A stretch of 64,000 bases of DNA from Microbacterium sp. AG1240. GTDB taxonomy: Bacteria; Actinomycetota; Actinomycetes; Actinomycetales; Microbacteriaceae. Position numbers and translations under genes: made by a program. Shown one piece after another: positions 35,837-46,123 of this stretch (position 1 is its first letter; the number at the start of each line of letters is the position of its first letter). The stretch lies in contig NZ_RBXJ01000003.1 in the NCBI RefSeq assembly GCF_003635115.1, forward strand, positions 507,324 to 571,323, written 5' to 3'. The notes beneath the pieces are model-generated. The model was not told the origin of the DNA. It worked only from the letters and a program-made list of their open reading frames with translations, and did not search any database.

Positions 35837-35921
35837 GCGCGGCATGTGAAACGCCGCGTCCTAGACGAAAGGCTCTCTGTCTTCCCTCGAAAAGGAGGAA
35901 CAAAGAGCCTGTCGCTCGGAG

Positions 35922-35995
35922 CGACCCTGACGGGACTTGAACCCGCGACCTCCGCCGTGACAGGGCGGCACGCTAACCAACTGCGCTACAGGGCC
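35922..35995 (-). tRNA. tRNA-Asp (GTC)
   Basis: A 74-nt cloverleaf: acceptor GGCCCTG pairs with CAGGGTC (one G-U), anticodon stem CCGCC/GGCGG around CTGTCAC (anticodon GTC), T-arm CGGGTTCAAGTCCCG, discriminator G. No encoded CCA. An 85-bp spacer containing a processing-type hairpin separates it from tRNA-Phe. Confidence 0.95.
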
Positions 35996-36022
35996 ATGCT
36001 TATTCAGTTATATCGGTTCGAG

Positions 36023-36095
36023 TGACCCCAACGGGATTCGAACCCGTGCTACCGCCGTGAAAGGGCGGCGTCCTAGGCCGCTAAACGATGGGGCC
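36023..36095 (-). tRNA. tRNA-Glu (TTC)
   Basis: A 73-nt cloverleaf: acceptor GGCCCCA/TGGGGTC, anticodon stem CCGCC/GGCGG around CTTTCAC (anticodon TTC), T-arm CGGGTTCGAATCCCG, discriminator A. First gene of the Glu-Asp-Phe operon. Confidence 0.95.
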
Positions 36096-36130
36096 GAGCG
36101 ACTCTGCAGGCTTACGCTTGCCGACGCCCA

Positions 36131-36160
36131 AGCATACGTAATCTGTCGCCGATGCGCCAA
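36131..36160 (-). promoter_or_regulatory. Promoter of tRNA-Glu-Asp-Phe operon
   Basis: On the minus strand TTGGCG (36160-36155), 18-bp spacer, TATGCT (36136-36131), about 35 bp upstream of tRNA-Glu. Confidence 0.65.
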
Positions 36161-36236
36161 TCGAGGGCGCGTCGTCCGTCGATCCGCGGTTCCGGCGCCC
36201 AAGATGAGCGTGGCACCCGCCCGATAATCCGCCCTG

Positions 36237-36264
36237 TTGTCGGTGTGACGGGTGTTGCTAGTGT
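36237..36264 (+). promoter_or_regulatory. Promoter of M23 peptidase gene
   Basis: TTGTCG, 16-bp spacer, TAGTGT. Transcription would begin near 36271 and leave a leader of about 30 nt, too short for a riboswitch. Confidence 0.5.
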
Positions 36265-36300
36265 GTTCGAAGTTAAGACCCCCTCGACGATAGGCATCTT

Positions 36301-37761
36301 GTGACGCTCGAGCGCTTGGACGACGCAGACGACTGCGGATGCGCGCCGACCGAACGCGAGCGCCGCACTCTGTGGCCCGCGGTCAATCGGCGCACCCTCC
36401 TCACCGCCGGCGGCCTGAGCGTCGTCGCGCTCGGCGCGATCGGCGGAGCGGTGGGCGGTCCGATGATCCCCAGCGCTTTCGCGGCGACCTACCCGTCGTG
36501 GGCCGACGTCGAACGCGCGAAGGCCAGCGAGGCTGCGAAGGCCGCCGAGATCACCCGCATCCAAGGACTCATCGCCGGCCTCTCCGCTGACGTCGAGCGC
36601 ACGCAGGCCGAGGCCCAGGCGGCATCCGACGTCTACTACGCCGCGCAGCAGGCGTTCCTCGACGCGGCCTACGAGGCAGACCAGCTGCAGGCCCAGGCCG
36701 ACGCCCAGGGCGCAGAAGCGACCGCTGCGGCGAACCAGGCCGGACGCGTCGCAGCCCAGCTGTACCGCAAGGGCGGCGACGACGCCTCGCTCGAACTGTT
36801 CTTCGCCGGCTCCGCAGCATCCGCCGACGACCTGCTGTCGCGCCTCGGCACGATGGACAAGCTTCTCGAGCGCAACCAGTCGGTGTACGCCAACGCGGTC
36901 GCCGCCCGCAACGCCGCGCAGAACCTCACGAACCAGGCCGAAGACAAGCGCGCCGAGCGCGACCGCCTCAAGCAGGAGGCCGAGTCGAAGATGGTCGCGG
37001 CCCAGCAGGCGTCGGATGCTGCGCAGGCAGCCCTCGCCGCGCAGCAGGCCAACCAGGTGACGCTCACGGCGCAGCTCGCGGCCCTGCAGGACAACACGGC
37101 GCGCACCGTCGCCGACTACGAAGCCGGTGTCGAAGCCGAGCGCCAGGCCCGCCTCGCACGGGAGGCCGCCGAACGCGCGGCCGCCGAGCAGCGCGAGCGC
37201 GAGCGTGCTGCTGCAGCAGCAGCTGCAGCAGCTGCGGCCGCGGCGGCTGCAGCCAACTCGGGCGGCGGCGGCGGCGGTGGCGGAGGCGGTGGCGGTGGCA
37301 ACTCCGGTGGAGGAGGAGGAGGCGGCGGTGGCGGCGGCCAGGTCGTCGGATCCGGCTGGTCTCGCCCGTCGTCGGCGTGGGTCAGCTCCTGGTACGGCCC
37401 CCGTTCCTCGCAGTGCACGCCGAGCTACTGCTCCACGTCGTACCACCTCGGCATCGACTTCGGTGCGGGGTGCGGTGCCTCCAACTTCGCGGCCAACAGC
37501 GGCACGGTGACCTACGCCGGCTGGAACGGCGGCTACGGAAACTACGTGCGCGTCGACCACGGCGGCGGCCTCGCCACGGGGTACGCCCACAACAGCCGCA
37601 TCCTCGTCTCGCGCGGCCAGTGGGTGTCGTCCGGCCAGGCCGTCGGCCTCGTCGGCCTCACCGGCAACGTCTTCGGCTGCCACTTGCACTTCGAGGTGTA
37701 CCAGAACGGCAGCACCATCGACCCCGCGCCGTTCCTGCGCGCCCGGGGCATCTCGGTCTGA
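36301..37761 (+). CDS. Secreted M23 peptidoglycan endopeptidase with coiled coil
   Basis: A 486-residue exported protein. The N-terminus has a basic stretch NRRTLLTAGG, a hydrophobic core and a cleavage-like AFA-AT. Residues ~60-300 are an Ala/Gln/Glu-rich coiled coil, as in EnvC/RipA-type regulators. A linker follows with 17 consecutive Ala and two runs of Gly. The C-terminal M23 domain carries the zinc ligands in YHLGIDFG and HLHFEV. It probably cuts peptide cross-links during cell separation. The start is GTG without a strong ribosome site. Confidence 0.9.
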   Translation: MTLERLDDADDCGCAPTERERRTLWPAVNRRTLLTAGGLSVVALGAIGGAVGGPMIPSAFAATYPSWADVERAKASEAAKAAEITRIQGLIAGLSADVERTQAEAQAASDVYYAAQQAFLDAAYEADQLQAQADAQGAEATAAANQAGRVAAQLYRKGGDDASLELFFAGSAASADDLLSRLGTMDKLLERNQSVYANAVAARNAAQNLTNQAEDKRAERDRLKQEAESKMVAAQQASDAAQAALAAQQANQVTLTAQLAALQDNTARTVADYEAGVEAERQARLAREAAERAAAEQRERERAAAAAAAAAAAAAAAANSGGGGGGGGGGGGGNSGGGGGGGGGGGQVVGSGWSRPSSAWVSSWYGPRSSQCTPSYCSTSYHLGIDFGAGCGASNFAANSGTVTYAGWNGGYGNYVRVDHGGGLATGYAHNSRILVSRGQWVSSGQAVGLVGLTGNVFGCHLHFEVYQNGSTIDPAPFLRARGISV

Positions 37762-37767
37762 TCGCCG

Positions 37768-37809
37768 AACGAGAAGAGCCCGGTCGGCGACGACCGGGCT
37801 CTTCTCGTT
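37768..37809. terminator. Bidirectional terminator
   Basis: A perfect 19-bp stem (37768-37786 with 37791-37809) with the tetraloop GCGA, between the convergent M23 peptidase and pyrophosphatase genes. The arms begin AACGAGAAGAGC and end GCTCTTCTCGTT, giving T-rich ends in both directions. Confidence 0.95.
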
Positions 37810-37818
37810 CGACGTGTG

Positions 37819-38352
37819 TCAGAGCGTGCTCGGAGCCTCGCCCGCACCCTGCGTCTTGGTCTGGCCCTCGTGCTCCTCGAAGCGCGTGAACGCCTCCTGC
37901 ACGAGACGCTCGGCCTCGGCCGCGCCGGCCCACTCGTCGACCTTGACCCACTTGTTGGGCTCGAGGTCTTTGTAGTGCTCGAAGAAGTGGCCGATCTCGT
38001 TGCGGAGCTCCTCGGCGATGTCGCCGACGTCCTGGATGTGCGCCCAGCGCGGATCCTTCGACAGCACGGCGACGACCTTGTCGTCTCCGCCCGCCTCGTC
38101 GCTCATCTTGAGCACGGCGACGGGGCGCACCTTCGTGACGACGCCCGGGTAGATGTCGTGGTCGAGCAGCACGAGCACGTCGAGCGGATCGCCGTCCTCA
38201 CCGAGGGTGTTCTCGAAGAAGCCGTAGTTGGTGGGGTAGCCGAAGGCGGTGAAGAGGATGCGGTCCAGGAACACGCGCCCCGTGCCGTGGTCGACCTCGT
38301 ACTTCACGCGGCTGCCGCGCGGGATCTCGATGACGGCGTCGTACGCACCCAT
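37819..38352 (-). CDS. ppa: Inorganic pyrophosphatase
   Basis: A 177-residue family I soluble pyrophosphatase, hydrolysing diphosphate to two phosphates. The metal signature is GEDGDPLDVLVLLD, and IPRGSRVKYEVD at the N-terminus and FFEHYKDLEPNKWVKV are also typical. The length matches the bacterial hexameric enzyme with a short extra tail. The ATG follows AAGGAGCACGAGC, a strong ribosome site. It is monocistronic, ending at the 19-bp terminator. Confidence 0.97.
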   Translation of the reverse strand: MGAYDAVIEIPRGSRVKYEVDHGTGRVFLDRILFTAFGYPTNYGFFENTLGEDGDPLDVLVLLDHDIYPGVVTKVRPVAVLKMSDEAGGDDKVVAVLSKDPRWAHIQDVGDIAEELRNEIGHFFEHYKDLEPNKWVKVDEWAGAAEAERLVQEAFTRFEEHEGQTKTQGAGEAPSTL

Positions 38353-38414
38353 GCTCGTGCTCCTTAGATCAGTGGATTTCCGCCGCCCAGCCTAGTGCGG
38401 CCGACTGTCGTGTC

Positions 38415-39389
38415 TCAGGCGGAGAACGACTCGGCGATGACGCCGATCGCGCGCTCGCGGTCTTCGGGGCCGCCGCCCTCGTGCCCGTTGTAGGGCCACA
38501 CGTCGATCGTCTTGTCTGCCGAGGCGTTGGCGTTGAACCCGGCGAAGACCGTCGACGGCGGGCAGATCGGGTCCATCAGGGCGACGGAGTAGTGGATGCG
38601 GGTGCGCACCCGACGCGCGAAGTTGACCCCGTCGACGTACGACAGCGTGCGGGCGACCTGCTCGACGCGCGACCGCTGCGAGGTGAGGTACCCCGCGATC
38701 TCGGAGTAGGGCGCAGCATCCGTGATCATCGTCGCGCGCGCGGCGTCGGACAGGAAGGGCACGAAGGCGACGGCCGCACTCACGTCGGGTCGGAGCGCTG
38801 CGGCGGCGATCGCCTGGGCGCCGCCCTGGCTACCTCCGACGACGGCCACGCGATCGGGGTCGATGCCCGGCAGGTCGCGCGCGACGTCGACGGCACGAAC
38901 GGCATCGGTGAGCAGACGGCGGTAGTAGTAGGTGCGCGGGTCTTCGATGCCCCGCGTCGTGACCCCCGGGTGCGCGGGCGCCGAGCCGTGCGGGTCGGGG
39001 GTCGAGCCGTCCGCCGATCCGCGTCCGGCGCCCTGCCCTCGCACGTCCATCACCAGGTGCGCCCACCCCGAGGCTGCGGCCCACAGGTGGGTGATCGGGC
39101 GCCCGCGTCCGCTGCCGTAGCCGGCGTACTCGATCACGACCGGCAGCGCCTCGTCGGCGTCGGCCGGTGTCACGAGCCAGGCGCGCACCGGGTCGCCGGC
39201 GTAGCCGCTGAAGGTGACGTCCGAGACCCTCACGCACCGCATCCCCGTCTCCACCGTCTCGAGGACGGTGGGGGTGGCGCGGTCGGCCGCCTCCTGCAGC
39301 GTCTGGGCCCAGAAGTCGTCGAAATCGGCGGGATCTTCGACATCGGACTGGAACGTGCGCAGCTCGGAGAGCGGGCGATCGGTGAGCAT
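38415..39389 (-). CDS. Acetyl xylan esterase/cephalosporin deacetylase family (CE7) protein
   Basis: A 324-residue alpha/beta hydrolase of carbohydrate esterase family 7. The family's RGQG block is present in MDVRGQGAGRG, the nucleophile Ser lies in VVGGSQGGAQAIAAAAL, the Asp in ALMDPICPPSTVFAGFN and the His in NGHEGGG. No signal peptide, so it removes acetyl groups from short sugars inside the cell. The ATG at MLTDRPLSEL matches the family N-terminus. It is divergent from tilS across element E. Confidence 0.92.
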   Translation of the reverse strand: MLTDRPLSELRTFQSDVEDPADFDDFWAQTLQEAADRATPTVLETVETGMRCVRVSDVTFSGYAGDPVRAWLVTPADADEALPVVIEYAGYGSGRGRPITHLWAAASGWAHLVMDVRGQGAGRGSADGSTPDPHGSAPAHPGVTTRGIEDPRTYYYRRLLTDAVRAVDVARDLPGIDPDRVAVVGGSQGGAQAIAAAALRPDVSAAVAFVPFLSDAARATMITDAAPYSEIAGYLTSQRSRVEQVARTLSYVDGVNFARRVRTRIHYSVALMDPICPPSTVFAGFNANASADKTIDVWPYNGHEGGGPEDRERAIGVIAESFSA

Positions 39390-39444
39390 GCCTACATCTA
39401 ACCGTGGGCTCGACTCGGGCATGTGTTGCGCGGTCGCGCGCCGT

Positions 39445-39528
39445 AATTCAGGCTGATCGCGCCGCACGGCCCCGGCCGCCCCGCAATCTCGGCGATGCGC
39501 CGAGGGGCGCGCCCATCCAGCCTGAGTT
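39445..39528. repeat. Imperfect palindromic intergenic element E
   Basis: Arms AATTCAGGCTG (39445-39455) and CAGCCTGAGTT (39518-39528), paired with one G-U, plus inner GC-rich pairing. Unlike A-D it lies between divergent genes, so it is not a terminator for either. Confidence 0.5.
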
Positions 39529-39584
39529 GGTGCGGGAGGCCGGTTGCCCCGGTCGTGCGTCGTCGACGCGCGCGAGCGGGCCGG

Positions 39585-39590
39585 TACCGT
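39585..39590 (+). promoter_or_regulatory. -10 box of tilS, leaderless
   Basis: TACCGT, 6 nt before the tilS ATG. Confidence 0.5.
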
Positions 39591-39596
39591 GAGCGG

Positions 39597-40607
39597 ATGC
39601 CCGTTCGCCCGAGCCTCGACCCCGCGGTCGCCGATGTGCGCCGTGCCGTGCGCACCGCGTTGGAGACCTCCCGCCCCGCATCCGTCGTCGTCGCCCTCTC
39701 CGGCGGGCCCGACTCGCTCGCGCTCGCCGCGGCCGTCGCCTTCGAGGCGCCCAAGCTCGGCATCGCCGCCGCCGCGATCACCGTCGATCACCGGCTGCAG
39801 GAGGGATCGGCGGATGCTGCGGAACGCGCCGCCGCCGCCGCTCGCGCTCTCGGCCTCGACGCCGTCGTGGTCGCGGTGCAGGTGGGTGCCGAGGGCGGCC
39901 CCGAAGCATCCGCCCGCCACGCCCGCTACGCCGCGCTCTCGCACGCCGCCCGCGAGCGCGGCGCCGAGGCGGTGCTGCTCGGCCACACCCTCGACGACCA
40001 GGCCGAGACGGTGCTGCTCGGGCTGGCGCGCGGCTCGGGGGCGGCGAGCCTCATGGGCATGGCGCCCGAGCGGATTGACGACTCCGGGCGGTGGTTGCGT
40101 CCGCTGCTCGGGGTGCGTCGTGCGACGACGGTCGCCGCGTGCGAGGCGCAGGGGCTCGATCCGTGGCACGACCCGCACAACGTCGAGCCCCGCTTCTCAC
40201 GGGTGCGGGTGCGCGAGCGCGTGCTCCCCGTGCTCGAGACCGAGCTGGGCCCGGGCATTTCCGAGGCGCTCGCGCGCACCGCCGAGCAGCTGCGCGAAGA
40301 CGCCGAGGCCTTCGCCGAGATGATCGACGAGACGATCGAAGACATCGTCGAGCACGCGGAGGCAGGCATCTCGGTCTCGGCCGCTGCCCTGGCCGCGAAT
40401 CCGGCGGCACTGCGCCAGCGCATCATCCGCCTCGTCGTCTCCAGCGAGTTCGGCGAGAGCCTCACGCGGTCGCAGACGCTCGACGTCGCCCGTCTCGCCA
40501 CCGACTGGGCGGGACAGGGCCCGATCGATCTGCCCGGCTGCTCGGCACGCCGCGTCGGCGGACGGATCGTCTTCGCGGCCACGGGGCACGCCCCGGCCAG
40601 CGCCTAA
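39597..40607 (+). CDS. tilS: tRNA(Ile)-lysidine synthase
   Basis: A 336-residue PP-loop ATPase that converts C34 of the CAU-anticodon tRNA-Ile to lysidine, changing its codon to AUA. The PP-loop is VVALSGGPDSLALA, followed by TVDHRL, ARHARY and GHTLDDQAETVLL. The length fits the short actinobacterial form. The ATG at MPVRPSLDP is favoured by a -10 box 6 nt upstream. tilS-hpt-ftsH is a widely conserved order in Gram-positive bacteria. Confidence 0.95.
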   Translation: MPVRPSLDPAVADVRRAVRTALETSRPASVVVALSGGPDSLALAAAVAFEAPKLGIAAAAITVDHRLQEGSADAAERAAAAARALGLDAVVVAVQVGAEGGPEASARHARYAALSHAARERGAEAVLLGHTLDDQAETVLLGLARGSGAASLMGMAPERIDDSGRWLRPLLGVRRATTVAACEAQGLDPWHDPHNVEPRFSRVRVRERVLPVLETELGPGISEALARTAEQLREDAEAFAEMIDETIEDIVEHAEAGISVSAAALAANPAALRQRIIRLVVSSEFGESLTRSQTLDVARLATDWAGQGPIDLPGCSARRVGGRIVFAATGHAPASA

Positions 40608-40610
40608 ACT
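40605..40610 (+). promoter_or_regulatory. -10 box of hpt, overlapping the tilS stop
   Basis: TAAACT shares its first bases with the tilS stop codon and ends 6 nt before the hpt ATG. Confidence 0.45.
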
Positions 40611-40616
40611 CGATCC

Positions 40617-41168
40617 ATGCGCGCCGACCAGATCTCCGACGACATCACCGAGGTACTGATCACCGAGGAGCAGATCCAAGACAAACTGGCCGAGCTCGCC
40701 GAGCAGGTCGCCCGCGACTACGAGGGTGAGAACCTCCTCCTCGTCGGCGTGCTGAAGGGCGCGGTCATGGTGATGGCCGACTTCGCTCGCCACCTCCCGC
40801 TGCACATCCAGATGGACTGGATGGCGGTGTCGTCCTACGGCACGGGCACGCGCTCCAGCGGTGTCGTGCAGATCCGCAAAGATCTCGACACCGACCTCCA
40901 CGGGCGCCACGTGCTCATCGTGGAGGACATCATTGACTCCGGCCTCACCCTCAGCTGGCTGCTCGAGAACTTCGCCTCGCGGGGGGCGGAGTCGATCGAG
41001 GTGCTGGCGCTTCTGCGCAAGCCCGACGCGATGAAGGTCGAGGTCGACTGCCGCTACGTCGGGTTCGACATCCCCAACGAGTTCGTCATCGGCTACGGCC
41101 TCGACTACGCCGAGAAGTACCGCAACCTGCGCGACGTCGCGGTGCTCGCGCCGCACGTCTACAGCTGA
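40617..41168 (+). CDS. hpt: Hypoxanthine phosphoribosyltransferase
   Basis: A 183-residue purine salvage enzyme that joins hypoxanthine or guanine to PRPP. The PRPP-binding motif is VLIVEDIIDSGLTL; VSSYGTGTRSSG is the flexible loop, and VGFDIPNEFVIGYGLDYAEKYRNL is the family's C-terminal block. It lies 9 bp after tilS and 114 bp before ftsH. Confidence 0.97.
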   Translation: MRADQISDDITEVLITEEQIQDKLAELAEQVARDYEGENLLLVGVLKGAVMVMADFARHLPLHIQMDWMAVSSYGTGTRSSGVVQIRKDLDTDLHGRHVLIVEDIIDSGLTLSWLLENFASRGAESIEVLALLRKPDAMKVEVDCRYVGFDIPNEFVIGYGLDYAEKYRNLRDVAVLAPHVYS

Positions 41169-41218
41169 GGCGCGTACGCCGTGGGCGAATGCACAGTCCG
41201 CCCATAGAGACCCCGCTG

Positions 41219-41224
41219 TACCCT
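41219..41224 (+). promoter_or_regulatory. -10 box candidate upstream of ftsH
   Basis: TACCCT 58 nt before the ftsH ATG; transcription from here would leave a leader of about 50 nt. Confidence 0.35.
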
Positions 41225-41282
41225 GATTTGACCGTAAACCGGTGGAATCCTGACGAAAGGGGCCCGGGCGTCGCCCCGCACC

Positions 41283-43286
<2,004 letters not shown>

Positions 43287-43295
43287 GCCCGGACG

Positions 43296-43928
43296 ATGAC
43301 CGTCGACCGGGAGCGCGTGCGCTCCCTCGTCAGGGAGCTGCTCGAGGCGATCGGCGAAGACCCCGAGCGACCGGGGCTGCGCCAGACGCCCGAGCGGGTG
43401 GCCGACGCCTACGGAGAGTTCTTCGCGGGGGTCGGTGAGGATGCTGCGGCTCCCCTCGCGCACACGATCTCGATCTCGCGGGGTCCCGCGCCCGAGACCG
43501 TACCGTCGGGCGCGGTGATGCTGCGCGGGGTCGATTTCCGTTCCATCTGCGAGCACCATCTGCTGCCGTTCCGCGGGGTCGCGCACCTCGCCTACCTCCC
43601 GGGGGAGCAGGTCGTCGGCCTCGGCGCCCTGTCGAAGGTCGTCGAGGTGCTCGCCGCCCGTCCTCAGGTGCAGGAGCGCCTCGGGGAGCAGATCGCCGAC
43701 ACGATCGCCGCGTCGCTCGACGCGCGCGGGGTGCTCGTCGTTCTGGATGCTTCGCACGAGTGCGTCACGATGCGCGGTGCGCAGCAGAAGAACGCCACGA
43801 CCGTGACGATCGCCGCCCGAGGCGAACTGGCAGACCCGGCCGCGCGCGCCGAGCTCATCGCGCTGATCTCCCTTCGAGGGGTTCAGGAGCCGGCCGCGCA
43901 CGGGGCTCAGGGACCGGTGGCGACGTGA
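43296..43928 (+). CDS. folE: GTP cyclohydrolase I
   Basis: A 210-residue enzyme opening the folate pathway by converting GTP to dihydroneopterin triphosphate. The zinc ligands are in CEHHLLPF and in HECVTMRG; LPGEQVVGLGALSKVVEVLAARPQVQERL is the family block, split by the zinc site. It begins 9 bp after ftsH, and its stop overlaps the folP GTG start (GTGA). Confidence 0.97.
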   Translation: MTVDRERVRSLVRELLEAIGEDPERPGLRQTPERVADAYGEFFAGVGEDAAAPLAHTISISRGPAPETVPSGAVMLRGVDFRSICEHHLLPFRGVAHLAYLPGEQVVGLGALSKVVEVLAARPQVQERLGEQIADTIAASLDARGVLVVLDASHECVTMRGAQQKNATTVTIAARGELADPAARAELIALISLRGVQEPAAHGAQGPVAT

Positions 43929-44743
43929 CGCTCATCATGGGGATCGTCAACGTCACCCCCGACTCCTTCAGCGACGGCGGCCGCTACGTCGATCCCGACG
44001 TCGCCATCGGTCACGGCGCCCGGCTGCGCGCCGACGGTGCCCACATCCTCGACGTCGGCGGTGAGTCGACCCGCCCGGGCGCCGAACGGGTCGCTCCGCG
44101 AATCGAGCAGCAACGCGTGCTGCCGGTGATCGAAGCGCTCGCCGCGGGCGGCGCCGTCGTCAGCATCGACACCCTCAACGCCGACACGGCCCACGCCGCG
44201 ATCGCGGCCGGAGCCCGCATCGTCAACGACGTCTCGGGCGGACTCGCCGATCCGGCCATGCTCGAGACGCTGGCCGCGACCGACGCCGACATCGTGCTGG
44301 GGCACTGGCGCGGCCCGTCGGCTGACATGTACGCCCGCGCCGACTATGTCGACCTCGTGCACGAACTCTCGGCCGAACTTCTCGAGCGCATCGACGCGGC
44401 CGCCGCCGCCGGCATCGCCCCGAGCAGGATCGTGCTCGATCCGGGAATCGGCTTCGGCAAACGGGGGCCCCAGAACTGGGAGACCCTCCGCGCCCTTCCC
44501 CGGCTCGTGGGTCTTGGCCCGCGGGTGCTCGTCGGCACCAGTCGCAAGAGGTTCCTGGGCGAGGCGCTCGGCGACGACGCGTCCCTGGCCCGTCGCGACC
44601 TCGCGACCGCCGTCACCAGCGCGCTGTCCGCGCGAGACGGGGCCTGGGCCGTGCGGGTGCACGATGTCGCCGCCACCCGCGACGCACTCCGCGTCGCGGC
44701 GCTCTGGTCGGACGAGAACCCGGAGGGAACATGGACCCCGTAG
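43925..44743 (+). CDS. folP: Dihydropteroate synthase
   Basis: A 272-residue enzyme joining pterin diphosphate to p-aminobenzoate; the target of sulfonamides. The motifs are MGIVNVTPDSFSDGGRY, DVGGESTRPGA, VNDVSGG and LVGTSRKRFLGE. The GTG start overlaps folE by 4 bp, and the last 13 bp overlap folB. Confidence 0.97.
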   Translation: MTLIMGIVNVTPDSFSDGGRYVDPDVAIGHGARLRADGAHILDVGGESTRPGAERVAPRIEQQRVLPVIEALAAGGAVVSIDTLNADTAHAAIAAGARIVNDVSGGLADPAMLETLAATDADIVLGHWRGPSADMYARADYVDLVHELSAELLERIDAAAAAGIAPSRIVLDPGIGFGKRGPQNWETLRALPRLVGLGPRVLVGTSRKRFLGEALGDDASLARRDLATAVTSALSARDGAWAVRVHDVAATRDALRVAALWSDENPEGTWTP

Positions 44744-45138
44744 ACGAGATCACCCTGACCGGCGTGCGCGCGTGGGGACACCACGGCGTGTACGACGACG
44801 AGCGTGCGCAGGGCCAGGAGTTCGTCGTCGACCTCACCTTGCGGATCGACACCGCCCCTGCCGCAGCATCCGACGACGTCGTCGACACGGTCCACTACGG
44901 CGAACTGGCGGAGCGGATCGTGGCGCTCGTCGGTGCGGATCCCGTGAACCTCCTCGAGACCCTCGCCGCGCGCATCGCCGACGACGTGCTGACCGACCCC
45001 CGCGTCGAGCAGGCCCTCGTCACCATCCACAAGCCGTCGGCACCGATCACGGTGCCGTTCGCCGACGTCTCGGTCACGATCCGCCGCACGCGACCGGCTC
45101 CCCGCGCCGTGCCGTTCGGATTCGGAGTCGCGCCGTGA
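44731..45138 (+). CDS. folB: Dihydroneopterin aldolase
   Basis: A 135-residue tunnelling-fold enzyme cleaving dihydroneopterin. It begins DEITLTGVRAWGHHGVYDDERAQGQEF, whose Tyr and Glu are family-conserved, and has the active-site Lys in VTIHKPSAPI. GGAGGGAAC precedes the ATG. The stop overlaps the folK start. Confidence 0.95.
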   Translation: MDPVDEITLTGVRAWGHHGVYDDERAQGQEFVVDLTLRIDTAPAAASDDVVDTVHYGELAERIVALVGADPVNLLETLAARIADDVLTDPRVEQALVTIHKPSAPITVPFADVSVTIRRTRPAPRAVPFGFGVAP

Positions 45139-45644
45139 GCGGCGTCGCCGTCGAAGGCCGGCCGCAGCCCGCGATCGCCGTCGTGGCTCTGGGCGCGAAC
45201 CTCGGCGATCGCGAGGCGACCCTCGATGCCGCGCTGACCGACCTCGCGGCGCTGCCGCTGACCGACCGTGTGCGCACCTCCGCCGTCATGGAGACGGTGG
45301 CGGTCACCACGAGCGGGCCGGATGCTGAGGCGCCGCGCTATCTCAACGCCGTCGCGCTGGTCGCGACCCGGCTCGCCCCGTCGGTGCTGCTGACGTACCT
45401 GCACCGGATCGAGGCCCGGCACGGACGCGAGCGGGGGGAGCGATGGGCGGACCGCACGCTCGACCTCGATCTCGTCTCGTACGGCGCGGTGGTCTCGAAC
45501 GACGCCCGTCTGGTGCTTCCCCACCCGCGCGCCGCCGAGCGCGAGTTCGTGCTCGCTCCCTGGCACGAGGTGGACCCGGAGGCGGAGCTCCCCGGTGCCG
45601 GACGCGTCGACGACCTCCTGGCCGCTCTCCGAGGAGACCGGTGA
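45135..45644 (+). CDS. folK: 2-amino-4-hydroxy-6-hydroxymethyldihydropteridine diphosphokinase
   Basis: A 169-residue pterin diphosphokinase supplying the folP substrate. The motifs are ALGANLGDREATL, RYLNAVALV and RWADRTLDLDLVSYG with the magnesium Asp pair, then LPHPRAAEREFVLAPW. The GTG start overlaps folB by 4 bp, and the stop overlaps the DUF3180 start. Confidence 0.97.
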   Translation: MSGVAVEGRPQPAIAVVALGANLGDREATLDAALTDLAALPLTDRVRTSAVMETVAVTTSGPDAEAPRYLNAVALVATRLAPSVLLTYLHRIEARHGRERGERWADRTLDLDLVSYGAVVSNDARLVLPHPRAAEREFVLAPWHEVDPEAELPGAGRVDDLLAALRGDR

Positions 45645-46123
45645 AGCGCACCGGCGCGGGAGTCCTCGTCGGTGCGGCCGTTCTCGGCATCGTCGCGGGG
45701 TTCGTGCTCGACACCGCACTGAGCTCGGCGGGGCGGCCGACCTTCGCACCGGCCGTGACGCTGCCCATCCTGCTCCTCCTGGTCGGAGCGGCCGTGATCG
45801 TGCTCGCCATCCCCATCCGACGGGCCACGCGCGGCCTCGCCACGACCGCCGTCAACCCGTTCCGTGCGTTGCGCACCGCCATCCTGGCGAAGGCGTCGAG
45901 CATCGTCGGAGCGGCCATCGGCGGCGTCGCGGTCGGGCTTCTGCTCTTCCTCTTCACCCGCCCGGTGACCCCCTCGGTAGGCTCGATGGGCACGACGATC
46001 GCCACGGCGATCTGCGGCGGCATCCTCGTCGCTGCGGCGCTGGTCGCCGAGCACCTGTGCACCATCCGGAAGGACGACGATGACGAACAACCCGGAGGCG
46101 ACTCCGCAGGCGTCGCCCACTGA
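45641..46123 (+). CDS. DUF3180 membrane protein
   Basis: A 160-residue protein with four membrane helices and an acidic C-terminus (KDDDDEQPGGD). It matches the actinobacterial DUF3180 protein that follows folK in mycobacteria (Rv3605c). The GTG start overlaps folK, and the last 44 bp overlap the next gene. Function unknown; the constant position suggests a link to the fol genes or to envelope biogenesis. Confidence 0.88.
   Translation: MKRTGAGVLVGAAVLGIVAGFVLDTALSSAGRPTFAPAVTLPILLLLVGAAVIVLAIPIRRATRGLATTAVNPFRALRTAILAKASSIVGAAIGGVAVGLLLFLFTRPVTPSVGSMGTTIATAICGGILVAAALVAEHLCTIRKDDDDEQPGGDSAGVAH

Noticed and set aside
35764..36095. tRNA cluster as an integration site for a mobile element
   Set aside because: No duplicated tRNA 3' end, integrase or composition change is visible on either side.
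36096..36300. A ydaO-type c-di-AMP riboswitch before the M23 peptidase gene
   Set aside because: Peptidase genes of this kind often carry one in actinobacteria, but the best promoter leaves a leader of only about 30 nt and the conserved riboswitch blocks are not present.
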